From the NCBI GenBank assembly GCA_964466465.1, contig CAYXNJ010000011.1, forward strand, positions 1 to 62,295: a DNA stretch of 62,295 nucleotides. Direction: 5' to 3'. The notes beneath the pieces are model-generated. The model did not search any database. It worked only from the letters and a program-made list of their open reading frames with translations, and was not told where the DNA came from. The DNA is from Sulfurospirillum sp964466465. GTDB taxonomy: Bacteria; Campylobacterota; Campylobacteria; Campylobacterales; Sulfurospirillaceae. The translations under genes were made by a program, and so were the position numbers. Positions 47,369 through 55,822 of the stretch are shown one piece after another (positions within the stretch are counted from its first letter, which is position 1; every line of letters starts with the position of its first letter).

Positions 47369-48444
47369 AGATGCTTCTCCACAAGGCTTATAAAATCTTC
47401 TAAGTTTTTCATCTCTAAAAAGCGCTCAACCATCTCAATGCTCAGTCGTTCACAGACTTTGTAAGCGCTCTCTTTTGCATTCAAAGTGCTGATGGCTTCA
47501 AGCGGTTTGGCTTTGGCAGGCACAACCAAGCGGCGAGAAAGCTCTGCACCACAAAAACCAACACTCTGTTGTACGATGTGTTCAGGCACAATCCCAATAC
47601 CTTTTTCAAACGCTTTCCAAAGGGAGCGGATAATAGGCTGAAACTGAATGGGTTTTTTCTCAAAGCAGTTATACATCTCACCAAAAAGAATGTGTGCTAA
47701 GAGGGTGCCAATGTCAAATCCTAAAGGGGCAAAAAGCGAAAACTCAGCATCAATGATAGCGAGGCTCTCATGTTTAATCATCACAGAGCCTGTGTGCAAA
47801 TCGCCATGAATCAAACACTCTTTCTCCGTTTGAAAAAGATGCAATAGCTGTTCGATGTTTCGCATAAACAAAGCACTTTTAGGAGACGGTGTAAAATGTG
47901 AAGGAAGCATAAGGGCAGGGTGATTTTCAATGTACGGAAAAATGAAAATATACTCTTCACTGATGCGTTTTAATGTGGCATTTTCATAGTAATGCACTTC
48001 ATGCTTTGGTGGTGGAGCTTTGCTGTAAAGGGTGGCTAAAAATATGCCAAGTTTGGCGTACAAAGAGAGTGAAACAAACTGCGATAATTGGGCACTTTGT
48101 AACAGTTTATATCCCGTGAGATCTTCCATGGCAAAGCAAAATGCCTCTTCATCAAGATGGTAAAGCTTGGGAATCAGTGAAGGCGCAATGGTTTTAAAAT
48201 AAGAGAGTGTGTGCATCTCCACGCAAATGCGATTTTGTGGCAGAGGAAAATCTTCGCCTAAAAGCCTGAGATAGGGCGCTGCGTATTTGAGAATGAGTGA
48301 AGTTCCACTCTCATCGCTGATACGAAAGATAAAATTTAAGTTACCATCACCAATTTCCTCAATGCGTAAAGGTGCGCTTTTAAAAAAAGCTTTTAAATGG
48401 GCTGTTTGGTCGATATAGCGAAGAATCTCATGTTCTGTTTTCAT
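47350..48444 (-). CDS. Methylthioribose-kinase-like sugar kinase (APH fold)
   Basis: 364 residues from ATG 48444, preceded by AAGGATT. An in-frame ATG at 48498 is unlikely, because a -10-like TATAAT lies between the two. The fold is aminoglycoside-phosphotransferase/MtnK: glycine-rich loop IGDGNLNFIFRI, catalytic LIHGDLHTGSVMI and metal-binding IIDAEFSLFAPLGFDIGT, the last two very close to MtnK. MtnK phosphorylates C1 of 5-methylthioribose. No mtnA or other methionine-salvage gene is nearby; the neighbours are transferase, rhodanese and radical SAM-ArsM genes. The real substrate may be another 5-substituted ribose. Divergent from the rhodanese genes across 212 bases. Confidence 0.8.
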   Translation of the reverse strand: MKTEHEILRYIDQTAHLKAFFKSAPLRIEEIGDGNLNFIFRISDESGTSLILKYAAPYLRLLGEDFPLPQNRICVEMHTLSYFKTIAPSLIPKLYHLDEEAFCFAMEDLTGYKLLQSAQLSQFVSLSLYAKLGIFLATLYSKAPPPKHEVHYYENATLKRISEEYIFIFPYIENHPALMLPSHFTPSPKSALFMRNIEQLLHLFQTEKECLIHGDLHTGSVMIKHESLAIIDAEFSLFAPLGFDIGTLLAHILFGEMYNCFEKKPIQFQPIIRSLWKAFEKGIGIVPEHIVQQSVGFCGAELSRRLVVPAKAKPLEAISTLNAKESAYKVCERLSIEMVERFLEMKNLEDFISLVEKHLCAKTR

Positions 48445-48656
48445 CGTAAAATCCTTGTCTGCAAAAGCGCTATTATAGCAAAATGAGTCAATAAACATTG
48501 ACCGTGTTAACCTTTTTCTAAGTCACAAAAGCTTATCATAACACAGAATTCATGTAATGGCTTAAGGTTTAAGCGTACATCAAAAAATGACATGACACTG
48601 CTTTTTTGATACTTCAATTCTATACCTTTACATGACAATCTTTTTTAGGAGCATCA

Positions 48657-49097
48657 ATGAAACTCACATCGTTATGTGTTGGTTTTTTGGTTGTTTTAAC
48701 ACTCATCGGATGCGGTGGAAGTGTCAAACCCAATCCCAAATACAACTACATTACTGCAGATGAAACAGCAAAACTGATTCGTGAAAATGCCTCTTCCATC
48801 GTACTTGTGGATATCCAAGAAAAAGGCGATTTTGAAGAAGAACACTTACAAGGTGCTCTTGGAACCTATGCGTACCCTGTCAAAACCGATGCTGAAAGAG
48901 CGCGGTTAGCAGAGCTTATCCCAAACATCAAACCCAATCAAAAAGTGATTATCATCTGTCCAAAAGGCGGTGGAGGGGCTGATAGAGCGTATGATTTTTA
49001 CCTTGAAAAAGGTCTCAAAAAAGAGCAACTCTTTACACTCCAAGGTGGTCAGTATGAGTGGCCACGAGATAAAATTAAAGACGTGTTAGCAAAATAA
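48657..49097 (+). CDS. Rhodanese-like lipoprotein
   Basis: 146 residues with a lipoprotein signal (LTLIGCGG, Cys19). The rhodanese-like domain includes IVLVDIQEKGDFEEEHLQGA and the active loop starting at Cys101 (CPKGGGGADR). The loop to Arg110 is longer than the six-residue loop of normal rhodaneses. It probably acts at the outer face of a membrane. The neighbouring gene at 49126 is a close paralogue. It is the first gene of a plus-strand operon that runs to at least 54942. Confidence 0.87.
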   Translation: MKLTSLCVGFLVVLTLIGCGGSVKPNPKYNYITADETAKLIRENASSIVLVDIQEKGDFEEEHLQGALGTYAYPVKTDAERARLAELIPNIKPNQKVIIICPKGGGGADRAYDFYLEKGLKKEQLFTLQGGQYEWPRDKIKDVLAK

Positions 49098-49125
49098 TAA
49101 TAAAACCAACTCAAAAAGGAACTCT

Positions 49126-49563
49126 ATGAAACTCTCTAAAGTATTAGGAACATTGGCGGTTGCCACACTTTTCAAAGGTGCACTTCTTGCTGGAATTTTT
49201 AGTAACTATAACTACATTTCACCTGAAGAAACGGCAGAACTCGTGCGTACAAGCCCTTCAAAAGTCATCATTGTTGACATTCAAGAAAAACCAGGTTTTG
49301 AAAAAGAGCATCTCAAAGGTGCACAGGCTACCTATGCGTATCCTGTCAAAACAGAGGATGAAAAGGGGCGTTTAGAGGCACTTTTGCCAACATTTAAACC
49401 TGATCAAAAAATTGTGATTGTCTGCCCAAGAGGTGGTGGAGGAGCTGATAGGGCTTATGATTTTTACCTCTCAAAAGGTGTTAAAAAAGAGCAACTTTTT
49501 ACCTTAACCAAAGGTCAAGAGGGTTGGCCACGTGAGAAAATCACAGACGTTCTTGAAAAATAA
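49126..49563 (+). CDS. Exported rhodanese-like protein
   Basis: 145 residues, paralogue of the preceding lipoprotein (about 60% alike by eye) with a signal peptide (about 1-23) but no lipobox Cys. The active loop is CPRGGGGADR (Cys100-Arg109). A tandem pair, one lipid-anchored and one soluble, suggests two locations for the same chemistry, such as transfer of sulfur or another chalcogen/metalloid. AAAAAGGAACTCT precedes the ATG. Its stop overlaps the next start by one base. Confidence 0.87.
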   Translation: MKLSKVLGTLAVATLFKGALLAGIFSNYNYISPEETAELVRTSPSKVIIVDIQEKPGFEKEHLKGAQATYAYPVKTEDEKGRLEALLPTFKPDQKIVIVCPRGGGGADRAYDFYLSKGVKKEQLFTLTKGQEGWPREKITDVLEK

Positions 49564-50234
49564 TGCTCAAACCTTCTAAAATCGCGATACTGCTCTTAAG
49601 CGGTGTCGCGCTTACCCTTATTTTTATCTGTCCTCAAAGCAGAAACTATTTTTTTGATTTAGTCGCATTGTTTCAAGGTTTGGACATTGATAAAATTAAA
49701 GCATACATTCTCTCTTTTGGTGTTTTAGCACCGCTTATCTCATTTTTACTGATGGTCTTTCAAGCTGTTCTTGCGCCATTGCCCGCATTTCTCATCACCT
49801 TTGCCAATGCAGCATTGTTTGGTTGGGTATATGGAGCCGCACTTTCATGGGCAAGTGCGATGGTTGGAGCGCTTTTATGTTTTTACATCGCCAAATTTTT
49901 AGGGCGCGATGTGGTGGAAAAGCTCACCAGTAAAATGGCGTTGGAGAGTGTCGATGCTTTTTTTGAAAGGCATGGAGTCTATGCGATTTTAATCGCAAGG
50001 CTGCTTCCGTTTATCTCGTTTGATGTGGTAAGTTATGCCGCAGGGCTTACCTCTATGCGTTTGCGTTCTTTTTTAGTGGCAACTGGCATTGGTCAATTGC
50101 CTGCAACATTGGTTTATTCCTATGTAGGAGGAATGCTCACAGGCGATGCCAAAACGGTTGTGTATGGGCTTTTGATTTTGTTTTCGGTTTCTATTTTGAT
50201 TTATCTCATCAAGCGGGTGTATCGTGGACGCTAA
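49563..50234 (+). CDS. TVP38/TMEM64 (DedA-like) membrane protein, first copy
   Basis: 223 residues with about five to six hydrophobic segments and the VTT/SNARE-associated core: ANAALFGWVYGAALSWASAM and RLLPFISFDVVSYAAGLTS. The molecular role of the family is not settled; related proteins move lipids or act in metalloid and metal resistance loci. It starts in a TAATG overlap with the rhodanese gene and overlaps the Fe-S protein gene by 11 bases. Confidence 0.88.
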   Translation: MLKPSKIAILLLSGVALTLIFICPQSRNYFFDLVALFQGLDIDKIKAYILSFGVLAPLISFLLMVFQAVLAPLPAFLITFANAALFGWVYGAALSWASAMVGALLCFYIAKFLGRDVVEKLTSKMALESVDAFFERHGVYAILIARLLPFISFDVVSYAAGLTSMRLRSFLVATGIGQLPATLVYSYVGGMLTGDAKTVVYGLLILFSVSILIYLIKRVYRGR

Positions 50235-51327
50235 GATCAAAGCGTATGAGAAGGAGTGTCTGGACTGTAGAAGCTGTATGAAGGGCTGTCCAATGCTTTA
50301 TAGCTTTACGGTTTCGCCTAAAACCTTGCTCACAAAATTTACAACAGAACTTCCAAGTTCGCAGATGGCGTTTGCCTGTGCGAATTGCGGTTTATGTGCG
50401 CATATGTGCCCTAAAGATATTGATTTTGGAAAAGTCTTTACCGCTTCAAAACAGGACTATGCCAAAGATAAAAAGGTGTTGAAAAAGTATGGCTATGGTG
50501 GGGTGATCTTCCATCAAAAAAGTAGTTTTTCAAAACTTTTTTCTACTACAAAAAAGTTTACCAAAGGAGAGTACACCCATATGGCATTTATGCCAGGATG
50601 TGCGCTGAGTTCGTACTCTCCAAACCTTGTTCATACAGTATTTAATTATTTACAGTCCAAATGTTCAGGCATTGGCATTATTCAGCAGTGCTGTGGCACG
50701 CCTACGCGTATGATGGGCGATATGGCACAATTTAACACGTACCATTCGCAGCTTGAACAAGACCTCGCAAATATGGGTGCGACCACCGTTGTCACCGCGT
50801 GTGAGAACTGTTTTATGAGTCTCAAAACCTACGCCCCACACATCAAAATTATTTCACTTTATTCACTCCTCCGAGAAATTGGATTACCTGAAGATGCTAA
50901 AGAGCGTCATAAAAATGCCCCGATGATGGCACTGCATGACCCATGCCCCACACGTTACGAGACAAAAATACACGATGATGTAAGAGCGCTTTTAGATGTT
51001 GTCCAACTGCCCTATGAAGAGTTTAAACAGAATCGTGAACAGACGCTTTGTTGTGGCAGTGGTGGCATGTTGGAGCTGACTCATGCGGCTTTAGCCAAAG
51101 AACAAATGCGTACACGTGCCAACCAAACAGAGTGTGAAAGCATCGTAAGTTACTGCCAAAGCTGCGCTGAGTCGATGAGCAAAGGTGGGAAAAATGGCGT
51201 GCATTTGCTTGATCTCATTTTTAATCCTGATTTTGGGATGAAGCAAGAAGAACAAGGCACTTTAAAAAAATGGTACAACCGTTTTAATTCACGCCAAATG
51301 ATCAGCGCTTTAAAGGATAACGCATAA
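50224..51327 (+). CDS. GlcF/HdrD-like iron-sulfur oxidoreductase with two CCG domains
   Basis: 367 residues. Two N-terminal [4Fe-4S] motifs, CLDCRSCMKGC (from Cys12) and CANCGLCAHMCP, precede two CCG domains: MPGCALSS with QQCCGTPTRMM and CENCF, then HDPCPTRYE with TLCCGSGGM and CQSCAES. It has no membrane helix. This layout serves in electron transfer to disulfides or in glycolate/lactate dehydrogenases; here no flavoprotein partner is adjacent. It starts at GTG 50224, overlapping the upstream gene by 11 bases, and lies between two TVP38-type genes, so a redox step of the same pathway is likely. Confidence 0.88.
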   Translation: MDAKIKAYEKECLDCRSCMKGCPMLYSFTVSPKTLLTKFTTELPSSQMAFACANCGLCAHMCPKDIDFGKVFTASKQDYAKDKKVLKKYGYGGVIFHQKSSFSKLFSTTKKFTKGEYTHMAFMPGCALSSYSPNLVHTVFNYLQSKCSGIGIIQQCCGTPTRMMGDMAQFNTYHSQLEQDLANMGATTVVTACENCFMSLKTYAPHIKIISLYSLLREIGLPEDAKERHKNAPMMALHDPCPTRYETKIHDDVRALLDVVQLPYEEFKQNREQTLCCGSGGMLELTHAALAKEQMRTRANQTECESIVSYCQSCAESMSKGGKNGVHLLDLIFNPDFGMKQEEQGTLKKWYNRFNSRQMISALKDNA

Positions 51328-51362
51328 AAAAGGCGCTTCTTTTTTTATCCTTTGGGCTTTTA

Positions 51363-51968
51363 ATGTTTGTTTTTTATCAAAACGGTGTGCTTTCCTTTAC
51401 ACAAGTAGAGCAGATTAAAACCTTTGTGCTTGGCTTTGGCATCTATGCACCGCTTATCTTCATCGTTCTTTTCACCCTTGCACCGCTTATCTTTTTCCCC
51501 GATGGCATTTTAGCTCTTGCAGGTGGGCTTATTTTTGGGTTTGCGTGGGGTAGTGTTTACATCGTTTTGGGAGCCCTTTGTGGTGGGACGCTTTCATTTT
51601 ACCTTGCACGACTTTATGGCAATAAAATGCGCGAAAAATTGGCACATGAAAAATTGATTAACTTTCAAAAAAGCATTAAAAAGCATGGGTTTATCATGAT
51701 TTTACTCCTTCGCTTTGTACCGCTTGTACCCTTTAACATCATCAGTTACAGTGCGGGGTTTTCCACGATTCGCTATGTTGATTTTTTCTTTGCAACACTT
51801 TTTGGAATGGTGCCAGGTGTTTTGGTGTATGCGAATATCGGCGCACAGTCGCTTCATTTTGGAAGTAGGGAGTTTTACATTTCGGTTGGGTTATTGGTGG
51901 TACTTGTGGTGGTTTCGATGATTTTAAAACAGCGTGTTAAGAAGAGGTTAGAAGCGTATGAAAAATAA
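51363..51968 (+). CDS. TVP38/TMEM64 (DedA-like) membrane protein, second copy
   Basis: At least 201 residues with the VTT core: ALAGGLIFGFAWGSVYIVLG and RFVPLVPFNIISYSAGFST. It is related to the protein at 49563. ATG 51363 cuts into the first membrane helix. The open frame extends to 51321 and aligns with the N-terminus of the paralogue as KKALLFLSFGLL. The only candidate before ATG is ATA 51324, which overlaps the previous stop (ATAA) and has AAAGGA 6 bases upstream, so an unusual ATA start is possible. It overlaps the radical SAM gene by 11 bases. Confidence 0.85.
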   Translation: MFVFYQNGVLSFTQVEQIKTFVLGFGIYAPLIFIVLFTLAPLIFFPDGILALAGGLIFGFAWGSVYIVLGALCGGTLSFYLARLYGNKMREKLAHEKLINFQKSIKKHGFIMILLLRFVPLVPFNIISYSAGFSTIRYVDFFFATLFGMVPGVLVYANIGAQSLHFGSREFYISVGLLVVLVVVSMILKQRVKKRLEAYEK

Positions 51969-54942
51969 TTGGTTCAGAATGGTTTTTGAAGAACGCCCTA
52001 TTTATCTGCATCGTCACAGTGCAGACTGGTTTGTGCCCAATGCAAGCGCAGATAGAGTGTTGCAAAACGAAGAAAATAGCTTTTCGTATCAGCAGTTACA
52101 GCATCGTATTTCTGCTCCAAACCCTTTGGAATATCTGCCAAAACAAACCTCTCAAACAACACTTCAAGAGTTTTGGATACACCTGACCAATCGTTGCAAT
52201 CTCTCCTGTTCACACTGCCTTTTTAGCTCTGCACCAAGCGAGAAAGATACGCTTTGTTTAGAGAACATTACCTCTCATGTCAAAGAGGCGTATGCCCTTG
52301 GCTGTAGGTTGTTTGTCATCAGTGGTGGTGAGCCGTTAGTTCATCCTGAACTACTTTCTTTGGTCGAAATGATTTTAGCCTTGAATGATACGGAAGTGGT
52401 CATTTTGAGCAATGGGGTTTTGCTTGAAAAAGTCTTTACAAACCAAGCATTTGCAAAATCGAGATTGCATTTTCAAATTAGCCTTGATGGGCTTCCACAA
52501 GAACACGATGCCATTCGTGGGCGCGGAAGTTTTGCAAAGTTAGAGAAAAACATCGCTTGGCTTCACAAAGCAGGTTATTCGTTTTCATTGTCGGTTTGCC
52601 TGCATCCACTGAATATTCAAAGCTTAGAAGAAATTGTAACCCTTGCTCATACCCTCAAAGCGGGGCATCTGCATTTTTTATGGTATTTTTCACGAGGACG
52701 TGGTAAAACGGAAGGGCTAATCCCACACGATACCCTCTTTACCGCCCTTACCAACGCCTATGAAAAAGCCCAGAGTTTAGGGCTTGTCATCGATAATTTT
52801 GAAGCACTCAAAACGCAAATCTTTGCACCCAAAGGCACGGTGCACGATGGTTCAAGCTCGGGGCGTAGTTCTATCGCTTTGGGATATGATGGACATTTTT
52901 ACCCCAGTGCCGCGATGGTTGGGGAGAGTGCGCTTTTGATGGAGGGGGAAAGCATCGCTCAAGCACTTGAAAGCAAGGTGGCTAAAGCCATTGCTTCACA
53001 GTCCATTACATCTCTTTCCTCACCCCTTCGCTTTTTACTGGGTGGTGGCGACTTAGACCACAGCTTTGCGCATGCGAAAACCTTTATGGGCGATGATCCG
53101 TATGAGCCACTTTTAGAAAAACTTGCGTTGTGGCTTATCATGAACGAAGCAAAGCATTACGATAGACTTAAAAAGCCAGCATTGTGCCTAGAAATGGGCG
53201 ATATCCTTTACAGTTGTGGTGCAAATGAGGGTGTGGCGCATACGCATGCTAACTGTTTACTTGCCACAGGCGAGAGTGCGTCGTTGCGACTGGTGAAAGC
53301 CTTTTACCACGATGCGGCACTTCACGACAAAGAGGACATCTTAAACCCTGCGTGTTATGAAGAGTCGTACCTCTCTCATATTCCTCCACATTTGCGATTT
53401 CGTGGGTACGGGTGTGGAAGTCCGATTTTAGAGGCAAAGCTCAAAGAGGGTGAATCCATGCTAGATCTTGGTTCTGGCAGAGGCATCGAGTGCTTCATCG
53501 CCTCTAAACTCGTGGGTAAAAATGGGAGTGTTGTGGGTGTGGATATGCTGGACTCCATGCTGAAAATCGCCCGTAGTGGCGCAGAAGAAGTGGCACAAAG
53601 TTTGGGTTACAACAACCTTACCTTTGCCAAAGGTTACCTTGAAGCATTGCCAGAAGAGAATGAGCGTTTTGATGTCATCACCTCCAACTGCGTGCTCAAT
53701 CTCTCTAGTCACAAACGTAAACTTTTTTCAGAGATTTTTCGCGTGCTTAAAAAGGGTGGAAGGCTTGTGGTCTCCGATGTCATCTGTGATGAAGAAGCAA
53801 GCGCGCTCATCCGCAATGATGCAAAACTGAGTGGAGAGTGCATCGGTGGAGCACTCACGCAAGCCCATATTTTAGGGCTTCTTCGTGAGAGTGGTTTTGA
53901 AAACATAGAGCTTCTCAAACGCTTTTTTTACCGTGAAGTGAAGGGGCATACTTTTTATTCGCTGACTTTTGTAGCACACAAACCAGAGGTTCAAAAGAGT
54001 GTTGAAGTCATCTACAAAGGTTTGGGAGAAAGCCTTACTTTGGAAAATGGTGTAATGCTGTTTAAAGGCATTAAAACACGCATGGATGAGGTTTTAGCCA
54101 AACGGTTAGAGAGCGAGCTGTTCATTCTCGATGAACAGGGCAATGTCAGCAATCAAGAAGGGCAAAGCTGTTGTTGCGCGACACCACCTGAGGCAAAACC
54201 AAGTCTGCTATTGACTCCAAAACCAATGGCACATCTCTCTTTTAGCATGGCCCCTAAACAAACGCATAACTGTATGGTCTGTGCATCGGAGCTGGTGTAC
54301 AAAGCTATCCACGAAGAAGCCACGTGTTATTACTGCGGAAGTGTTTCACATCAGAGCGTGACGTGCAAAGAGGGGCACTATGTGTGTGATGCCTGTCATG
54401 CCAAAGAGGCGTTAGAGGTGATTGAGCACATCTGTAAAACCTCCAAAGAGCGCGATATGCTGAAACTCTTTAGACAGATACGAGAACACCCAAGCATCCC
54501 CAAACATGGACCAGAGCATCATGCGATGGTGCCTGCCATTATCGTAACCGCCTATAAAAACAGTGGTGGGAAAGTGAGCGAAACTGCGCTTAAAACAGCA
54601 CTTTCAAGGGGTTCTAGCATTATGGGTGGGGCGTGTGGATTTTTGGGAATTTGTGGTGCGGCTTCAGGAGTTGGCATCGGTTTTGCCATTGTTTTGGAGT
54701 CCTCTCCTGTCGCTAAAAAAGCAAGAAGCCAAGCGCAAAAAGTCACACACGCTGTTCTTGGTAAAATCGCTGAGTACGAAGCAGCACGTTGTTGTAACCG
54801 CGAGGTCTGGACAGCGCTCAACATCGCTTCAACGCTCTCTGAGACATTTTTACCTGTCAAACTTATAGCCCAGATGGAAGTTAAATGCGACCAGAAGAAA
54901 TTTAACCAGCATTGTTACGGCAAAGCATGCCCCATATTTTGA
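51958..54942 (+). CDS. Radical SAM - ArsM-like methyltransferase - Cys-rich DUF5714-like fusion protein
   Basis: 994 residues in three parts. Radical SAM domain (about 70-320): cluster motif CNLSCSHC (Cys80, 84, 87), then ISGGEPLVHPE and ISLDGLP. Class I methyltransferase (about 475-675), close to arsenite methyltransferase ArsM: GYGCGSP (Cys486), MLDLGSGRG, TSNCVLNLS (Cys578), RVLKKGGRLVVSDV and GECIGGAL (Cys628), so the arsenic-binding Cys positions of ArsM appear kept. A CCC motif (738-740) resembles C-terminal Cys clusters of ArsM-type proteins. The last part (about 770-994) has Cys pairs (CMVC, CYYC, CKEGHYVCDAC) and the MGGACGFLGICGAASGVG region, like DUF5714. No signal peptide. It is the last of six overlapping genes, likely the core enzyme of the locus. 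Reaction unknown; arsenic or selenium chemistry is inferred. Confidence 0.82.
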   Translation: MKNNWFRMVFEERPIYLHRHSADWFVPNASADRVLQNEENSFSYQQLQHRISAPNPLEYLPKQTSQTTLQEFWIHLTNRCNLSCSHCLFSSAPSEKDTLCLENITSHVKEAYALGCRLFVISGGEPLVHPELLSLVEMILALNDTEVVILSNGVLLEKVFTNQAFAKSRLHFQISLDGLPQEHDAIRGRGSFAKLEKNIAWLHKAGYSFSLSVCLHPLNIQSLEEIVTLAHTLKAGHLHFLWYFSRGRGKTEGLIPHDTLFTALTNAYEKAQSLGLVIDNFEALKTQIFAPKGTVHDGSSSGRSSIALGYDGHFYPSAAMVGESALLMEGESIAQALESKVAKAIASQSITSLSSPLRFLLGGGDLDHSFAHAKTFMGDDPYEPLLEKLALWLIMNEAKHYDRLKKPALCLEMGDILYSCGANEGVAHTHANCLLATGESASLRLVKAFYHDAALHDKEDILNPACYEESYLSHIPPHLRFRGYGCGSPILEAKLKEGESMLDLGSGRGIECFIASKLVGKNGSVVGVDMLDSMLKIARSGAEEVAQSLGYNNLTFAKGYLEALPEENERFDVITSNCVLNLSSHKRKLFSEIFRVLKKGGRLVVSDVICDEEASALIRNDAKLSGECIGGALTQAHILGLLRESGFENIELLKRFFYREVKGHTFYSLTFVAHKPEVQKSVEVIYKGLGESLTLENGVMLFKGIKTRMDEVLAKRLESELFILDEQGNVSNQEGQSCCCATPPEAKPSLLLTPKPMAHLSFSMAPKQTHNCMVCASELVYKAIHEEATCYYCGSVSHQSVTCKEGHYVCDACHAKEALEVIEHICKTSKERDMLKLFRQIREHPSIPKHGPEHHAMVPAIIVTAYKNSGGKVSETALKTALSRGSSIMGGACGFLGICGAASGVGIGFAIVLESSPVAKKARSQAQKVTHAVLGKIAEYEAARCCNREVWTALNIASTLSETFLPVKLIAQMEVKCDQKKFNQHCYGKACPIF

Positions 54943-54998
54943 GTGCTATACAGGTGCTATAAATGCGCAGTATGATTTGAGTATAAAAAGAGGTAGTG

Positions 54999-55811
54999 AT
55001 GAACTATAAACGTGCGTTAATGGGTGAATTCTTGGGAACGTTTATTATGGTGATGTTTGGGTGCGGGTCTGTGGCGGTATCGGTTTTGTTTAATGCCCAT
55101 CAAGGCTTGTTTCAAATAGCGATTATTTGGGGAATCGGTGTGAGTCTTGCCATTTATGCTGCACGGTATTTGTCGTGTGCGCATCTCAATCCTGCTGTGA
55201 CACTTGCTATGGTCATCAGCAAACGAATGACACTCAAAAAAATGCCTGCCTATCTTTTGGGACAATTTCTTGGTGCTTTTGGTGCAGGTTTGATGGTGTA
55301 CGCACTGTTTCATCCCTCCATCGTGGCGTATGAAACGCTGCATCAAATCGTTCGAGGAACGCCTGAGTCTATGGCGGTGGCTAAGATGTTTGGCGAGTAT
55401 TATCAACTGCCGAGCAGTACGGGTGTAGTCTCCATGCCACTGGCGATGTTAGCAGAAGGCTTTGGAACATTTTTACTGGTACTAATCGTCTTTTTTCTAA
55501 CCGAAAGTTGTAATTTGGGACGCCCAAACGACAATATAGCCCCCTTGTTTATAGGCTTAACTGTGACGTCTATCATCTGCCTTATCGCGCCTTTAACACA
55601 AGCGGGACTCAATCCTGCAAGGGATTTTAGTCCGCGTATGGTCGCGTGGATTTTTGGCTGGGGCGATGCCTCTTTTCCCGATGCAACAGGAGGTTTTGTA
55701 TGGGTCTATGTGGCGGCTCCTTTCGTTGGTGGAATGTTAGCAGGTGGTTTATTTACGCATTGGATTGAGCCTTTGATGAATCACCAATCTGAAAAATGCG
55801 ACTGCCAATAA
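54999..55811 (+). CDS. MIP-family aquaglyceroporin (GlpF-like)
   Basis: 270 residues with six membrane helices and two half-helices: first motif CAHLNPAVTLAM, second GLNPARDFSPR. The Asp after the second NPAR marks a glycerol-facilitator-type channel rather than a water-only one. Such channels also pass arsenite and antimonite. No glpK or glpD is present here; the neighbours are an ArsM-like fusion and a CobW GTPase, so metalloid or small neutral solute transport is plausible. I chose ATG 54999, with AAGAGG 6 bases upstream; GTG 54996 is an alternative. Confidence 0.9.
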   Translation: MNYKRALMGEFLGTFIMVMFGCGSVAVSVLFNAHQGLFQIAIIWGIGVSLAIYAARYLSCAHLNPAVTLAMVISKRMTLKKMPAYLLGQFLGAFGAGLMVYALFHPSIVAYETLHQIVRGTPESMAVAKMFGEYYQLPSSTGVVSMPLAMLAEGFGTFLLVLIVFFLTESCNLGRPNDNIAPLFIGLTVTSIICLIAPLTQAGLNPARDFSPRMVAWIFGWGDASFPDATGGFVWVYVAAPFVGGMLAGGLFTHWIEPLMNHQSEKCDCQ

Positions 55812-55822
55812 AAAGGATTAGG

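Noticed and set aside
54999..55811. Aquaglyceroporin as part of glycerol catabolism (glpF)
   Set aside because: No glpK, glpD or regulator is nearby, so I gave no gene symbol.
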